Positions 15,924 to 24,785 of a stretch of 40,290 nucleotides of DNA are shown piece after piece. A program made the position numbers and the translations under genes. Position 1 is the first letter of the stretch, and the number at the start of each line of letters is the position of its first letter. Origin of the DNA: Planctomycetaceae bacterium (GTDB lineage: Bacteria; Planctomycetota; Planctomycetia; Pirellulales; Pirellulaceae). The stretch is from positions 1-40,290 of the forward strand of contig PBOG01000158.1 in assembly GCA_002724245.1 (NCBI GenBank), in the 5' to 3' direction. The notes below the pieces were generated by a model. The model made no database searches and was not told the DNA's origin. It saw nothing but the letters and a program-made list of their open reading frames with translations.

Positions 15924-17201
15924 CTATTCGTCATCAGGAACTTCGGGTTCATCCAAGGCATCCAATCGATTGCCATTGTGCTTAGCTACAAACTTCATGG
16001 CGGCCTTCGCGACCGCATCAGCAGCCTCAATACATGCCGTTCGATCGTCTTCTAACACGAGCTCTTCGTCATCCAGCCTGGTGTAGATCTCTTCGAGTTC
16101 TTCCAGCAGTGCCGCAAGCAACGGCAACCCTTCTTCATCTTCATCTTCATCTTCATCTTCATCTTCATCTTCTTCTTCATCCTCTTCTTCATTCTCTTCG
16201 TCGGCTTCATCCTCTTCGTCGGCTTCGACGACGACTTCCAGAACATCTTCGAGCAGCAATTCATAACCATCGACAACACGATCAGACATGCTCTCGAAAA
16301 AATCACCGTCTTCATCTTTCACCTGTGCCAGGTAGCGCAGACTGACTTCCAGATCTGCCATTGCTCCCACGACAAACATCAACCTCTTGTGACCCGCAGT
16401 GGTGCGACCTTTGCCATTCCACAACGGGTCGACCCAGAGTGTGGCCGCCTCGGCGTTAACCTTCTGGTCAAGGTGGAAGTTGTGCCGGACTTCACCAAGT
16501 GATTTGGTTGCAAATTCGAAATTCTGGGTGGCAGCCTTATGACCTCCATCATTCACTAAAGCTTCATCACCAATGATGTGACACGAATAACATGTCTTGG
16601 CAAGTTGATAGAGATGCTCAGAGCGCACCTGCCCCGCCTTGTCACACTTCACTTTCCGTTCCAGGTAATGAATCTCGGTTTCTGCCACACGTGAACTTCC
16701 CTGCTCGCCGTAGACTGCATGTGCATTCAGCCAGCCAGCTGCGCCTCCAGACGCACTGTGACAAGCTTCACATGAAACAGCGGGAAGGACGCGAGCCTCT
16801 CCACTCTCCAGCGTCTGCCGGGTCGCATGGCATTGCACACACAGCGAATTGGGGGCCGTGATGTCAGCCGCCTTGATACCAAGTGCTTCTGCGTATTTTC
16901 TTGCATCCTTGTCAGTACGGAGCGTATCGAAAGCACCTGCAGCATGCTTGGATTTTTTCCAGCGTGCATACTCAGAACGGTGGCAATCCAGACACTGCGT
17001 TTCTCCAACAACCCGCGAGGCAACAGTTTCCTGTAGTTTTCTCCCGTGTTCCCCACGGGTACGATCCCCCTCCGACTGACCTTGAATATCACTTGCTTGC
17101 GTCTCCAATAGCGGAACGCTATTGAGACACACAGAGACAGTGAAAACCACGGCAAGGCAACTGAAAACTGCCAGCAACAACCGGCAAGCGGCAACAACCA
17201 T
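15924..17201 (-). CDS. Tetrahaem cytochrome c (c554-like) with a poly-acidic region
   Basis: About 425 residues from MVVAACRLLL; a longer start at 17270 is possible, but the shorter one begins directly with an export signal. Four CxxCH sites start at 70, 121, 144 and 204 and follow the cytochrome c554/c-prime pattern with spaced extra His ligands (for example WKKSKHAAGAF after haem 1). Residues ~327-357 are nearly all Asp and Glu, encoded by a hexanucleotide repeat. The protein is a clear paralogue of the next gene upstream: both share GWL-x-H-x-x-YG after haem 3 and GEVRHNF further on. It ends 11 bases before the Fe-S gene, within the same operon. Probable role: periplasmic electron shuttle. 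The acidic tail could bind a basic partner. Confidence 0.88.
   Translation of the reverse strand: MVVAACRLLLAVFSCLAVVFTVSVCLNSVPLLETQASDIQGQSEGDRTRGEHGRKLQETVASRVVGETQCLDCHRSEYARWKKSKHAAGAFDTLRTDKDARKYAEALGIKAADITAPNSLCVQCHATRQTLESGEARVLPAVSCEACHSASGGAAGWLNAHAVYGEQGSSRVAETEIHYLERKVKCDKAGQVRSEHLYQLAKTCYSCHIIGDEALVNDGGHKAATQNFEFATKSLGEVRHNFHLDQKVNAEAATLWVDPLWNGKGRTTAGHKRLMFVVGAMADLEVSLRYLAQVKDEDGDFFESMSDRVVDGYELLLEDVLEVVVEADEEDEADEENEEEDEEEDEDEDEDEDEDEEGLPLLAALLEELEEIYTRLDDEELVLEDDRTACIEAADAVAKAAMKFVAKHNGNRLDALDEPEVPDDE
16134..16169 (-). repeat. Hexanucleotide microsatellite coding for Asp-Glu
   Basis: Six perfect copies of ttcatc on the plus strand (Asp-Glu codons on the coding strand), flanked by imperfect ttc-rich copies from about 16130 to 16225. 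Gain or loss of units would keep the frame and change the length of the acidic stretch. Confidence 0.9.
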
Positions 17202-17319
17202 AATCCACCAATCCAATGTTTCAGATTCCGGACACCCAATCTGCCAGGAGTACGGTGCTGTCAACGACAATGGCAGACTAGAAATCTCTGCGATTCAATT
17301 CGGGCAGGTCTCACTTGAA

Positions 17320-18453
17320 TCACCCCCCAAAAGCCTTACCTTTCGCTTTGCGGGGAGGCTTGACACTCGCCGGCAAACCATTGGCATCCTTGTATTTCTC
17401 AACAAACGCGTCTGCGACAGCCTGCACTTCATCAGCTACTCCACTGTAGAGTTTCTTGTCACCAGCCTTCGTCTTCTTGAGCGTGCTCTTCTTGATCTTG
17501 TTTTTCTTCATAATGTCAAGAATGGGTGCCAGGTCGTCGATCTCAGCATCTTCTACCTCGTCGAGGGCATCATCAATGCGATCATTCGCCAGATCACCGA
17601 GCGTACCTCGCTTGGCTGACGTCACGCCTGCCCGAATCCTCAAGCTGAGTACCAAATCCGCAAGCTGGCCAGCCAGGAACATCAGCTGCTTGCGCCCCTT
17701 GGGAGTACGCCCTTCACCAGTGGCCAACCACAGACTGGGAACCTCTGCGTTTTCTTTTGGGTTCAATAGAAAGTTGTGGCGAACTTCCCCCTGCGCCCAT
17801 TCGACAAACTCAAACTTGGTACTACTCGGATGGCCAGCGGCAATGAGCTTCTCATCTGGCACGATATGACACTGCAAACAGTTGCTGGCAATGGCCAACG
17901 CATCTTCTGCACGGTTCATCCCGGCCTTCTGAGTAGCTGCTTTTCGACTTGCCAAATGATCGGCAGACTCGCTTTCACGTTGTTTGAGTAGTGCGGCCAA
18001 AGTGTCCGCTGCGCCCTGTCCGTAGTCACTGTGAACCGCAAGCCAACCGCCGTCTCCGCCAGCTCCACCATGGCACGATTCGCAGGAATTACCTTTGGCA
18101 ATTATCAAATTCCCCGTCGCCTTCTGATGCGTCCCATGGCACCTGGTACAGGTCGATTTTTCGCTCTTGATATCGGCTGCGGAGATTCCTAGTTTCCGGG
18201 CAAAATCGGAGGCCTTGGGATCATCGAGCAAATCCCAGGCCTTTTTCCCATGCGCGGAACCTTGCCAGGCGGTTAACTCAGCCGCGTGACATTTACTGCA
18301 AGCATCACGCCCAATCACTTTTGTCGCATCAATCAGCTGCTGAGAATAAACGGAAGCACCGCCGACCAATGCCCATACCAGGCCGCAACCAGCCAAACAA
18401 ACACCACGTGCTCGCCACCACGCATAGTTGCCGAAAAATCGGATACGTTGCAT
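17320..18453 (-). CDS. Tetrahaem cytochrome c (c554-like) with a basic C-terminal region
   Basis: A 377-residue exported protein with a signal-anchor or signal peptide (~15-37, ending ASVYSQQ). Four CxxCH sites start at 52, 102, 124 and 192, in the same arrangement as the downstream paralogue and like cytochrome c554/c-prime. After the haem domain comes a helical region, then a Lys-rich stretch (KKNKIKKSTLKKTK) and a basic end (PPRKAKGKAFGG). The two paralogues therefore differ mainly in the charge of the tail. The gene lies between the flavoprotein reductase and the acidic cytochrome, with spacers of about 160 and 120 bases. The haem content is certain; the redox partner is inferred from context. 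Confidence 0.88.
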   Translation of the reverse strand: MQRIRFFGNYAWWRARGVCLAGCGLVWALVGGASVYSQQLIDATKVIGRDACSKCHAAELTAWQGSAHGKKAWDLLDDPKASDFARKLGISAADIKSEKSTCTRCHGTHQKATGNLIIAKGNSCESCHGGAGGDGGWLAVHSDYGQGAADTLAALLKQRESESADHLASRKAATQKAGMNRAEDALAIASNCLQCHIVPDEKLIAAGHPSSTKFEFVEWAQGEVRHNFLLNPKENAEVPSLWLATGEGRTPKGRKQLMFLAGQLADLVLSLRIRAGVTSAKRGTLGDLANDRIDDALDEVEDAEIDDLAPILDIMKKNKIKKSTLKKTKAGDKKLYSGVADEVQAVADAFVEKYKDANGLPASVKPPRKAKGKAFGG

Positions 18454-18616
18454 AACAAAAGTCCTCTTAATGATTTATCTCAAAACACCGTTATGTTTAA
18501 CCCAAACACCGCGTGATCTTGAGAAGACGGCTGGCATAGTAACTGCGACAGGCCATCACTCTGCAGATCGACCCCACCGATTCCCAGCGGTGCTATTCGC
18601 GCGTCGTAACGTCCGT

Positions 18617-19909
18617 TTATGCATCAATCACCAAATCTCCATCGGGCCCAGCGACACAGGCCAAGCCACAACCCGACTCGATATCACAATCGGGATCAGA
18701 GCCGTAGCTAACACTCCCCTTTTTGATCGCAACTTTGCACGTGCCACAACCTCCTGTCCGACAACCAGACTCAATCTGTACGTCGTTGGCTTCGGCCAAC
18801 TCAAGTAAACTCAACGCATTGCCTGTCTCCCAGACCACATTTTTCCCAGACCGGGAGAAAAACACTGTGACATTTCCCTCTTTGTCTGGTGCGGACTTGG
18901 AGTCAACCGAGGACATTGACTTCCTGGACTTTAATGACGCCGGACCAAAAGCTTCCGTGAAAATATGCTTCGCAGGGACACCCCAATCACCAAGTTCTGA
19001 CCCAAGGGATCGCATAAATTCAGGTGGCCCACACAAGAAATATCGGTGGTTGCTCGTCTCAACCGTTTTCCTGATTACGTCAATCGTCACACGACCAGCA
19101 ACATCATAATCACGTCCTTTGACATCGTGTCCCGCACGTGGGTTGCTATAGCACGTTACTACTTGAATGTTATCGTGATTCTCTGCCAATTCCTGCAACT
19201 CGGTTTTGAACGCGTGCTCTCTCCCGTTACGAATTCCGTAAAACAATGTCGTCTGCCGGGCACTACCACTAGCCGCAATGGCCTTGAGCATACTAGCCAT
19301 TGGCGTGATCCCCACGCCGCCAGCAATCAAGATAGCCGAAGACTTTGCATGGGGATCAACGAAGAAATGGCCCGACGGCGCTCGCACGTCGAGCAGATCA
19401 CCTTCCCGTATGTGATCATGAAAATAGTTCGACACCAGACCGGGCGGAACGTTTGAAGAATCATCCGGCGCCGGCACACGCTTGATCGACACCCGATAAC
19501 TATCTGGCCTGGGTCCATCTGAGAGCGAATAACACCGAATGGCAGGTTTCTCTAGTCCCGGCACGTCCAACTGAAAAGTCAAAAACTGCCCAGGTTTGAA
19601 TGTCGGCAACGGCTTTCCATCATGTGGCTCTAGACAAAATGAACAAGTTCCCTCGGATTCTTCCACCCGTTGCTTGACAACAAACTTACGGCATCCATTC
19701 CATGCATTTGCACTTTGCAGCTCGCGACGCGCCCTGACAGCTTCAATGCGTTCCAACATGAACAAATCGGAAAGCTTGTTTTGTTTGACCTGACGCGTCA
19801 AAGACAACAGGGACTCGACTATTACGGTGACCAGCTGAACTGCAACCAGAATGACGAGGCCTGAGCCAATATAGATCGCCGCGGTATCCATTACAGGAAT
19901 TGGCTCCAT
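18617..19909 (-). CDS. Membrane-anchored FAD/NAD(P)H and 2Fe-2S reductase
   Basis: About 430 residues from MEPIPVMDTAA; starts at 19981 and 19891 are also open. One N-terminal membrane helix (~10-32) is followed by a ferredoxin-NADP-reductase module: flavin-binding RCYS, an NAD(P)-binding GGVGITPM segment and a late CGPPEFM. The C-terminal ~90 residues are a plant-type [2Fe-2S] ferredoxin with C383-x4-C388-x2-C391 and a fourth Cys near 418. The architecture matches NAD(P)H-oxidising reductases such as the NqrF and phenol-hydroxylase reductase groups. It is the first gene of the redox run, so it could feed NAD(P)H electrons to, or receive them from, the cytochromes downstream. The helix would keep it at the membrane. 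The direction of flow is unknown. Confidence 0.88.
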   Translation of the reverse strand: MEPIPVMDTAAIYIGSGLVILVAVQLVTVIVESLLSLTRQVKQNKLSDLFMLERIEAVRARRELQSANAWNGCRKFVVKQRVEESEGTCSFCLEPHDGKPLPTFKPGQFLTFQLDVPGLEKPAIRCYSLSDGPRPDSYRVSIKRVPAPDDSSNVPPGLVSNYFHDHIREGDLLDVRAPSGHFFVDPHAKSSAILIAGGVGITPMASMLKAIAASGSARQTTLFYGIRNGREHAFKTELQELAENHDNIQVVTCYSNPRAGHDVKGRDYDVAGRVTIDVIRKTVETSNHRYFLCGPPEFMRSLGSELGDWGVPAKHIFTEAFGPASLKSRKSMSSVDSKSAPDKEGNVTVFFSRSGKNVVWETGNALSLLELAEANDVQIESGCRTGGCGTCKVAIKKGSVSYGSDPDCDIESGCGLACVAGPDGDLVIDA

Positions 19910-20330
19910 CTGCAATAACGCAGTGTGGCTGAGACGCTTAACCTGGTGCTGCCACGCTGACTTGGCCGAACGACCAGCCAACGCCGCAAGTCTACGATCT
20001 GTTTGCGGATTTCACGCAGATTGTTGCAGATGGACTAGAGATGTCAATGCAATTCGCTAAAGACCCAGCTTACGCTAGTACTGCTGGCAAACAAGCATTC
20101 TGGGAGCGCCGATCATTGAAAGAAGTCCCAGACTTGCACGGATCGTCTTGCGAAACAAACAAGCAGTCTATGCTAGCCTGACGCGGCTTCAAGTGCCCCT
20201 CTGGTTCGCTCAAGTATTTACGGGTCGATTCCAGTCATGCAGCAGATCGCCAGACGCCTCCTAATGTTCCGTGTGCGGACTTGGATAGAAACTCTGTCGC
20301 CACGGAAGGCCTCCGACCGACAGCAAATGA
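19910..20330. other. Upstream region of the redox operon; possible short coding relic
   Basis: About 420 bases lie between the reductase start (-) and the dehydrogenase relic (+). The promoter of the redox operon should be here, but I cannot point to convincing -35/-10 boxes. On the plus strand 19942-20181 is open for about 80 codons without an early ATG. Its residue usage looks protein-like (for example VYDLFADFTQIVADG), yet I do not recognise a family. It may be another gene relic. Confidence 0.3.
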
Positions 20331-20983
20331 ACACACCACGGCAGCGGCAACATTAATGTAAGGGTTGAACAGCGCAACCCAAGTGAATCTGAATTCCACC
20401 AGGCTGTAGAAAGAGCAGCAAAAACACGGATGCCTTTTGTTCTACAGAACAAAGGGCATCCAGACTCCTGTATTCTGAAACGACTATCTGCCCCCGATCG
20501 TGTGGTCATTTTTCGTGTCTGTTGGGAAGCCGGCCAGGGCAACATCCGAACAACTCGTGCCCGGAGAGTTCAGTTCAACAACTCGATCAGGCGCTGCAAA
20601 GGAGGCATGCGTTTTCACCCCACTGTGACGTGAAGCAAGCTGAACTTTCCAAAATTCGGACACCTCTTCAAAACAGCCTGACTGGCCTGCCAATGGGTGG
20701 AGCCAAGGGTAGTTCCAACTTCAACCCAAACGGGAAAAGCGACCAGATAGTGATGAGATCCTGCCAGCCTCTGCAGGTCAAACATCACCGACACATCGGT
20801 GACAGTACCGATGTACCCGCAGGTGACATCAGCGTTGGAGCAAGAGGAGTCCGTTACTCCTGTGGCTATTACAAACGTCTCGTCAAGTGCTTCACTGGCG
20901 TGCTTACCGGCAAAGACCTTGCCTTTGAAGGCAATCTGGTTGGAACTGCAGTAACTGACTATGGTGCGGTTTATTTCATGTAG
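20331..20983 (+). pseudogene. gdhA: Decayed NADP-type glutamate dehydrogenase fragment
   Basis: Two plus-strand frames together match the N-terminal half of hexameric glutamate dehydrogenase (roughly E. coli GdhA residues 12-207). Frame one (to the TGA at 20631-20633) reads NPSESEFHQAV, APDRVVIFRV, then KGGMRFHPTV. Frame two (to the TAG at 20981-20983) reads LTGLPMGGAKGSSNF, TDVPAGDI, YKRLVKCFTGVLTGK and YGAVYFM. A frameshift near 20634 separates them. The start region, the catalytic context (GGGKGG became GGAKGS) and the whole nucleotide-binding C-terminal domain are lost or altered. This enzyme normally makes glutamate from 2-oxoglutarate and ammonium. The homology is unmistakable to me from memory of the family, and the gene cannot be functional in this form. 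Confidence 0.88.
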
Positions 20984-20997
20984 AACATGTGATCCCA

Positions 20998-21018
20998 CGC
21001 TGGCGCTGCGCGCCAGCG
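20998..21018 (-). terminator. GC-rich hairpin after the porin gene
   Basis: CGCTGGCGC and GCGCCAGCG pair perfectly (9 bp) around the loop TGC. The stem lies about 45 bases downstream of the porin stop and just after the dehydrogenase relic. There is no T-tract, so it may be a terminator or an RNA-stabilising stem. Confidence 0.5.
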
Positions 21019-21062
21019 ATCTGCCATCTCATGATTCTGCCCCGGCGCAAGTTCGTTTCCGC

Positions 21063-22685
21063 TTAGAACCGGACCAAAATCTCAAAGCGAGCCCCCGGAA
21101 CCGCGTTGCGGTGCTCAGGTTTGACAACAAACGCGTCCCATATGACGACAACGTGTTGATTCATCGCTGACTGGTAACGAACAGCACTTCCAATCGCACC
21201 ATCCGAATCACCTTTTGTTTCTTTCTGACCACCAATTTCAAAAATCACTTGCTGCTTCGTGTGGTCAAAAAACATCTGATAACCAAGGCTGGTTCCTGCA
21301 CGATTGTCAGTGCGGATTCCAATCGGCGCTCCAATCCGCCCCAAACCCGGCGCAGAAAACAACACGCCCGTTTGGCCTAACGCGCCTCCCGCCAGTGGCC
21401 CACGCGTGGGTGATGTAAACTGATCAATCGCCCAGAACGAATTAAGGTAAATCAGATCTTCGGTGTGGTGGGGTGTCCAGGAGATTCTGGAAAACAGCAG
21501 TTCGCCCTGATCCGCATAATCTGTTGGAGCAGTGGTCGGATAAGACGCCAGAAAATGGAGTGACGTATTGTACGTGTTGTGAAGCAAATTGTGCCGTTGG
21601 ATCGCACTGACACCAAACGCAATGACATCACCAATGGCCTCATCTTGACTATGGACATAGGCAACATCGAGATTGACCGTTGCTTCACGAAAATCGCTTT
21701 CGGTAAGAAACGCCACCAGCTGTGAAGAATTGTCGAGTTGATTTCCAGCTACGCGAGCGCTGTTGCGATGCAACTGGTCCCAGGCATAAATCCCGCTCAT
21801 GCGCAGATTGAGGTTATCTTCCGTGACAACTGAATTACGCGTCACCGTAAAGGCATCGATTCGATCTTCCGCGATGAGCAATCCCTGCTGAGCTGACAAG
21901 GGCATACGTCCGACCGAAAACCCGATGTCGTTGCCACCGATATCTTCCGGATCGAGGTCAGGAAATAGTTCGCCAAAGTCCCCCTCAAAAAAGAGCGTCT
22001 GCATATCCGCATTCCAGCCATCGATACTGGAAGCACGGAAGTCCTGTGTATTGAAGGTCCGCCCACTGGTGGTCTCTTCATCGAACGGACGCATGCCGAC
22101 CAGTACACGTTCCGTCCCGGTGAGATTGAGTTGTCCGAACAAGTCCAGACGATTGGCCCACTCCGCAACGGGACTTGTGGAATCGGCGTACTGCACCCCA
22201 GAACGCAAGTCACCAAACACCCACAACGCGGGACGCCAAATGGCACCTGTAGGAAGCTCAATTCCCTCGGCTAACGGCCCTGTGCCCAGAAATGCTTCAT
22301 TTAACTCGACCAGAAGTGGCGGACGCTCAGGGACAGGCTGTATTCCAATAGACTCATCAGATAGTGCACTATGCACTTCATCGTGTTCGGCACCAATGAC
22401 GCCTGAAAAGAAGTCCGCGATACCGGGTGCAGGACGTGTTAACATGTCGGGCACTGTTTCAAAGAGACGCGCCACAGGCGGTAGATCCTCATCACCCCCG
22501 CCCCTTCCAGCACTCACCGCAGCGGCATGCTCGGCATCGGACTCGAATAAGCTCGTAGAGCCCGTAGCGGATTGTGAATCAACGACAACCACGTGCTCTT
22601 GCGCTGATCCTTGGTCAACCGTGCAACCAATCAACACCAGAAATACAAGCTGCAATCTGTATCGCTGTTCTAGCTTCTGCCGCAT
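21063..22685 (-). CDS. Outer-membrane beta-barrel protein, porin-like
   Basis: About 540 residues from MRQKLEQRYR (a longer start at 22748 is open). A signal peptide ends near GSAQE; LIGC inside it could act as a lipobox, but a cleaved barrel protein is more likely. The mature part has an N-terminal low-complexity segment, then from about residue 170 alternating polar/aromatic strands typical of barrels, with short turns rich in Gly, Asn and Asp. It ends in FEILVRF, with the terminal Phe that outer-membrane barrels use for insertion. It begins about 70 bases after the stop of the pentahaem cytochrome, probably in one transcript. The role would be to form a pore, or to house a haem wire across the outer membrane. 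No named family is recognised. Confidence 0.68.
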   Translation of the reverse strand: MRQKLEQRYRLQLVFLVLIGCTVDQGSAQEHVVVVDSQSATGSTSLFESDAEHAAAVSAGRGGGDEDLPPVARLFETVPDMLTRPAPGIADFFSGVIGAEHDEVHSALSDESIGIQPVPERPPLLVELNEAFLGTGPLAEGIELPTGAIWRPALWVFGDLRSGVQYADSTSPVAEWANRLDLFGQLNLTGTERVLVGMRPFDEETTSGRTFNTQDFRASSIDGWNADMQTLFFEGDFGELFPDLDPEDIGGNDIGFSVGRMPLSAQQGLLIAEDRIDAFTVTRNSVVTEDNLNLRMSGIYAWDQLHRNSARVAGNQLDNSSQLVAFLTESDFREATVNLDVAYVHSQDEAIGDVIAFGVSAIQRHNLLHNTYNTSLHFLASYPTTAPTDYADQGELLFSRISWTPHHTEDLIYLNSFWAIDQFTSPTRGPLAGGALGQTGVLFSAPGLGRIGAPIGIRTDNRAGTSLGYQMFFDHTKQQVIFEIGGQKETKGDSDGAIGSAVRYQSAMNQHVVVIWDAFVVKPEHRNAVPGARFEILVRF

Positions 22686-22754
22686 TATGAATACCGTCTC
22701 GCTGATTTCGGAATGCAGACACCATCCCAAAATTGGCTGTCGCACCACTTCAGA

Positions 22755-24785
22755 TCAATTATCAAGCTCAATCACTGTCTCACGTAGCTGAATGACCGTG
22801 TGACCAGCTACAACTCGATCAGCCACTTCACGGGCACTCAGGTCGTAGTCAAACCCGTAAGGGGAAATCGCGTGAACCAGATTCACGGGCACCATTCCCG
22901 AAACTAATTCCATCTTGATACGATAAGGTCCATTGCCCGTCAGCGCTCGACCTGAGACCTTGTAGTTGGCCCAGCGAGCACCATTTCGACTGGAAAGATT
23001 CTGCTTGTGCTTCCGCGCCCCGAGTGGTCGCCCGAGCACATTAAACGGCCGTGTTGCAGGCCGAACATACACCAAAGGAGTCAGAGAATACGGGATCGCC
23101 AAGACCTGTTCGCGTTCACCACCAAAGACATTTCGGGTAATGAATTTGGTCTGTAACGAAAACAACTGCCGATCAAGCGGAACCTCTCCATTGTGCACGT
23201 AGACTGAGTGACTGTCGCGCACATCGCCATTCGGATCGAAATCACCCGACACAAACACGACTACTCCTTCGCGATCAATGACCGCGACCCTGACAAACAC
23301 GAGTCTCTCGGCATCAAAGCCTGTCGGCACTCCATGACCATCGGTGCCATTCGACACCAACGCCCGAAAAGAGATTCCGCCTCGACTGCTACCAAGGTCT
23401 TCGATCTCTCCCAGCTTGTAGCCAGCACGCAATACTTGATGGCGCAAGCTCCGGGCCTGTTCGAGTGCTTTGAACTGATCATTGAGAATATCGCGGGCGC
23501 GGAATCGTCGAGCCTGGTTTTTCCAGGGTTCAGGGAACGGATAGTCCTCGGCCACCTCATTCTCAAACTCTACCGTGCCCCATCCAGCTTCATGGTCAAA
23601 CACCAGCCACTCTCGCATCGTGGCAAGCCCTTCAACAACTCGGAATCGAATAAAATCGGGATTCTCTTCTTTGATCGCTTCCGGGTTATGTGGAAACAAA
23701 CCCGGATGGACAATCGAGTAATCAGGACCCGCAAAGGTGTGGTTCGTCCTTTTCCGTGGCGGAGTGCTGACATTGCCAACCTGCGCGGCCGGCCCCACGG
23801 CATATCCCGCAGCTACACCCTGTATTTTCCCCATGTGGCAATCCTGGCATGACTGCCCTTTCTCTCTGGCAGCCGGAGAGTTCTTGAACTCACTGAAGGC
23901 ATCTTCCAAGCGAAAACCTGTGGGTGCCAGTACGTCATGACACGAAGCACACATGGAAGACGTCGACTGAAAAAAACGCGGTGTTACTTCACCGTGGACA
24001 ACCCGTGCGCGAGAGTTGGGTGCCTCAATAGACCCACTCAAGGCACCAAACGTTTCGGGATTCGCGAGAACGTCAGCAAGGATCGCATTTCCTCCAGGGC
24101 CGACAATCGGTGCGGCAACGTCTCCTTCAGTAAGGGCGCGCCTGCCCGCTCCCTTCCCCCAGTTCTGGTCAACACGGTGACAGACAACACACGTGACTCC
24201 CTCGCGGGAAGCGGGACGACGATCCATGTTACTCATGACAACAGGTTCATCGACTGCCATACCAACACCGTTATGACAACGAATGCAAAAATCACCATTG
24301 GTACCATTCGTCAGCCCGTTAATGGCGTTGTTCATGGCACCAAAGACGGGACTCAGTTGCCCATAGGCATGCATGGAAGATGCCCATTCACGGTAGTGAC
24401 CTGGATGACAATTCCGACACTTTTCTGCCGACGGAAAGGGATCGTCAATGAAGGTCGCAGCATGCGCCTGATCGATAGCTTGTTCCTGGCGTGGGTCAAG
24501 GCGCCGCCGATCCTCTGCGGTGCGCGTGGCACTCTGCTCGTCTGGAACAGCCGTGTCAGCTGCAGCCGCTTCGCGGTCGACCACCGAGACAGGAACAGCA
24601 AGTCGCCCCGCAGGCTGTCGAGCCGGACGAGCACGTCTGAACAAGCTCCTTAACCGACTGGAATCTCGCCTCAAACCGGGCGTGCGACCCGTTGACCTCT
24701 GAGCCAAAACCGTGTGGCCACACAACATCACAATGCCAATGATCGCGACGCACAAAACCACTCTACGCAGTTGCTTTGCCATCAT
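22755..24785 (-). CDS. Pentahaem cytochrome c (c554/NrfA-like), exported
   Basis: About 676 residues from MMAKQLRRVV; an upstream start at 24863 is open but lacks the form of a signal peptide. The signal peptide is followed by an Arg-rich linker (~34-56). Five CxxCH sites start at 123 (CRNCH), 167 (CIRCH), 199 (CVVCH), 279 (CASCH) and 313 (CQDCH), in a cytochrome c554-like arrangement with distal His residues such as SSMHAYG. The last ~350 residues are haem-free and beta-rich (GTDGHGVPTGFDAERLVFVRV), a layout seen in long planctomycete multihaem proteins. It lies upstream of a beta-barrel gene on the same strand. It may act as a periplasmic or outer-membrane electron carrier, or a reductase; no substrate can be assigned. 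Confidence 0.85.
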   Translation of the reverse strand: MMAKQLRRVVLCVAIIGIVMLCGHTVLAQRSTGRTPGLRRDSSRLRSLFRRARPARQPAGRLAVPVSVVDREAAAADTAVPDEQSATRTAEDRRRLDPRQEQAIDQAHAATFIDDPFPSAEKCRNCHPGHYREWASSMHAYGQLSPVFGAMNNAINGLTNGTNGDFCIRCHNGVGMAVDEPVVMSNMDRRPASREGVTCVVCHRVDQNWGKGAGRRALTEGDVAAPIVGPGGNAILADVLANPETFGALSGSIEAPNSRARVVHGEVTPRFFQSTSSMCASCHDVLAPTGFRLEDAFSEFKNSPAAREKGQSCQDCHMGKIQGVAAGYAVGPAAQVGNVSTPPRKRTNHTFAGPDYSIVHPGLFPHNPEAIKEENPDFIRFRVVEGLATMREWLVFDHEAGWGTVEFENEVAEDYPFPEPWKNQARRFRARDILNDQFKALEQARSLRHQVLRAGYKLGEIEDLGSSRGGISFRALVSNGTDGHGVPTGFDAERLVFVRVAVIDREGVVVFVSGDFDPNGDVRDSHSVYVHNGEVPLDRQLFSLQTKFITRNVFGGEREQVLAIPYSLTPLVYVRPATRPFNVLGRPLGARKHKQNLSSRNGARWANYKVSGRALTGNGPYRIKMELVSGMVPVNLVHAISPYGFDYDLSAREVADRVVAGHTVIQLRETVIELDN

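Noticed and set aside
6472-19909. A CRP-type TGTGA-N6-TCACA operator near the signalling and redox genes
   Set aside because: I looked in the spacers and found no convincing match, so transcriptional control by a CRP-like protein is not supported here.
20615-20998. A 127-codon minus-strand frame
   Set aside because: It is antisense to the glutamate dehydrogenase relic, and the plus-strand reading shows the true homology.
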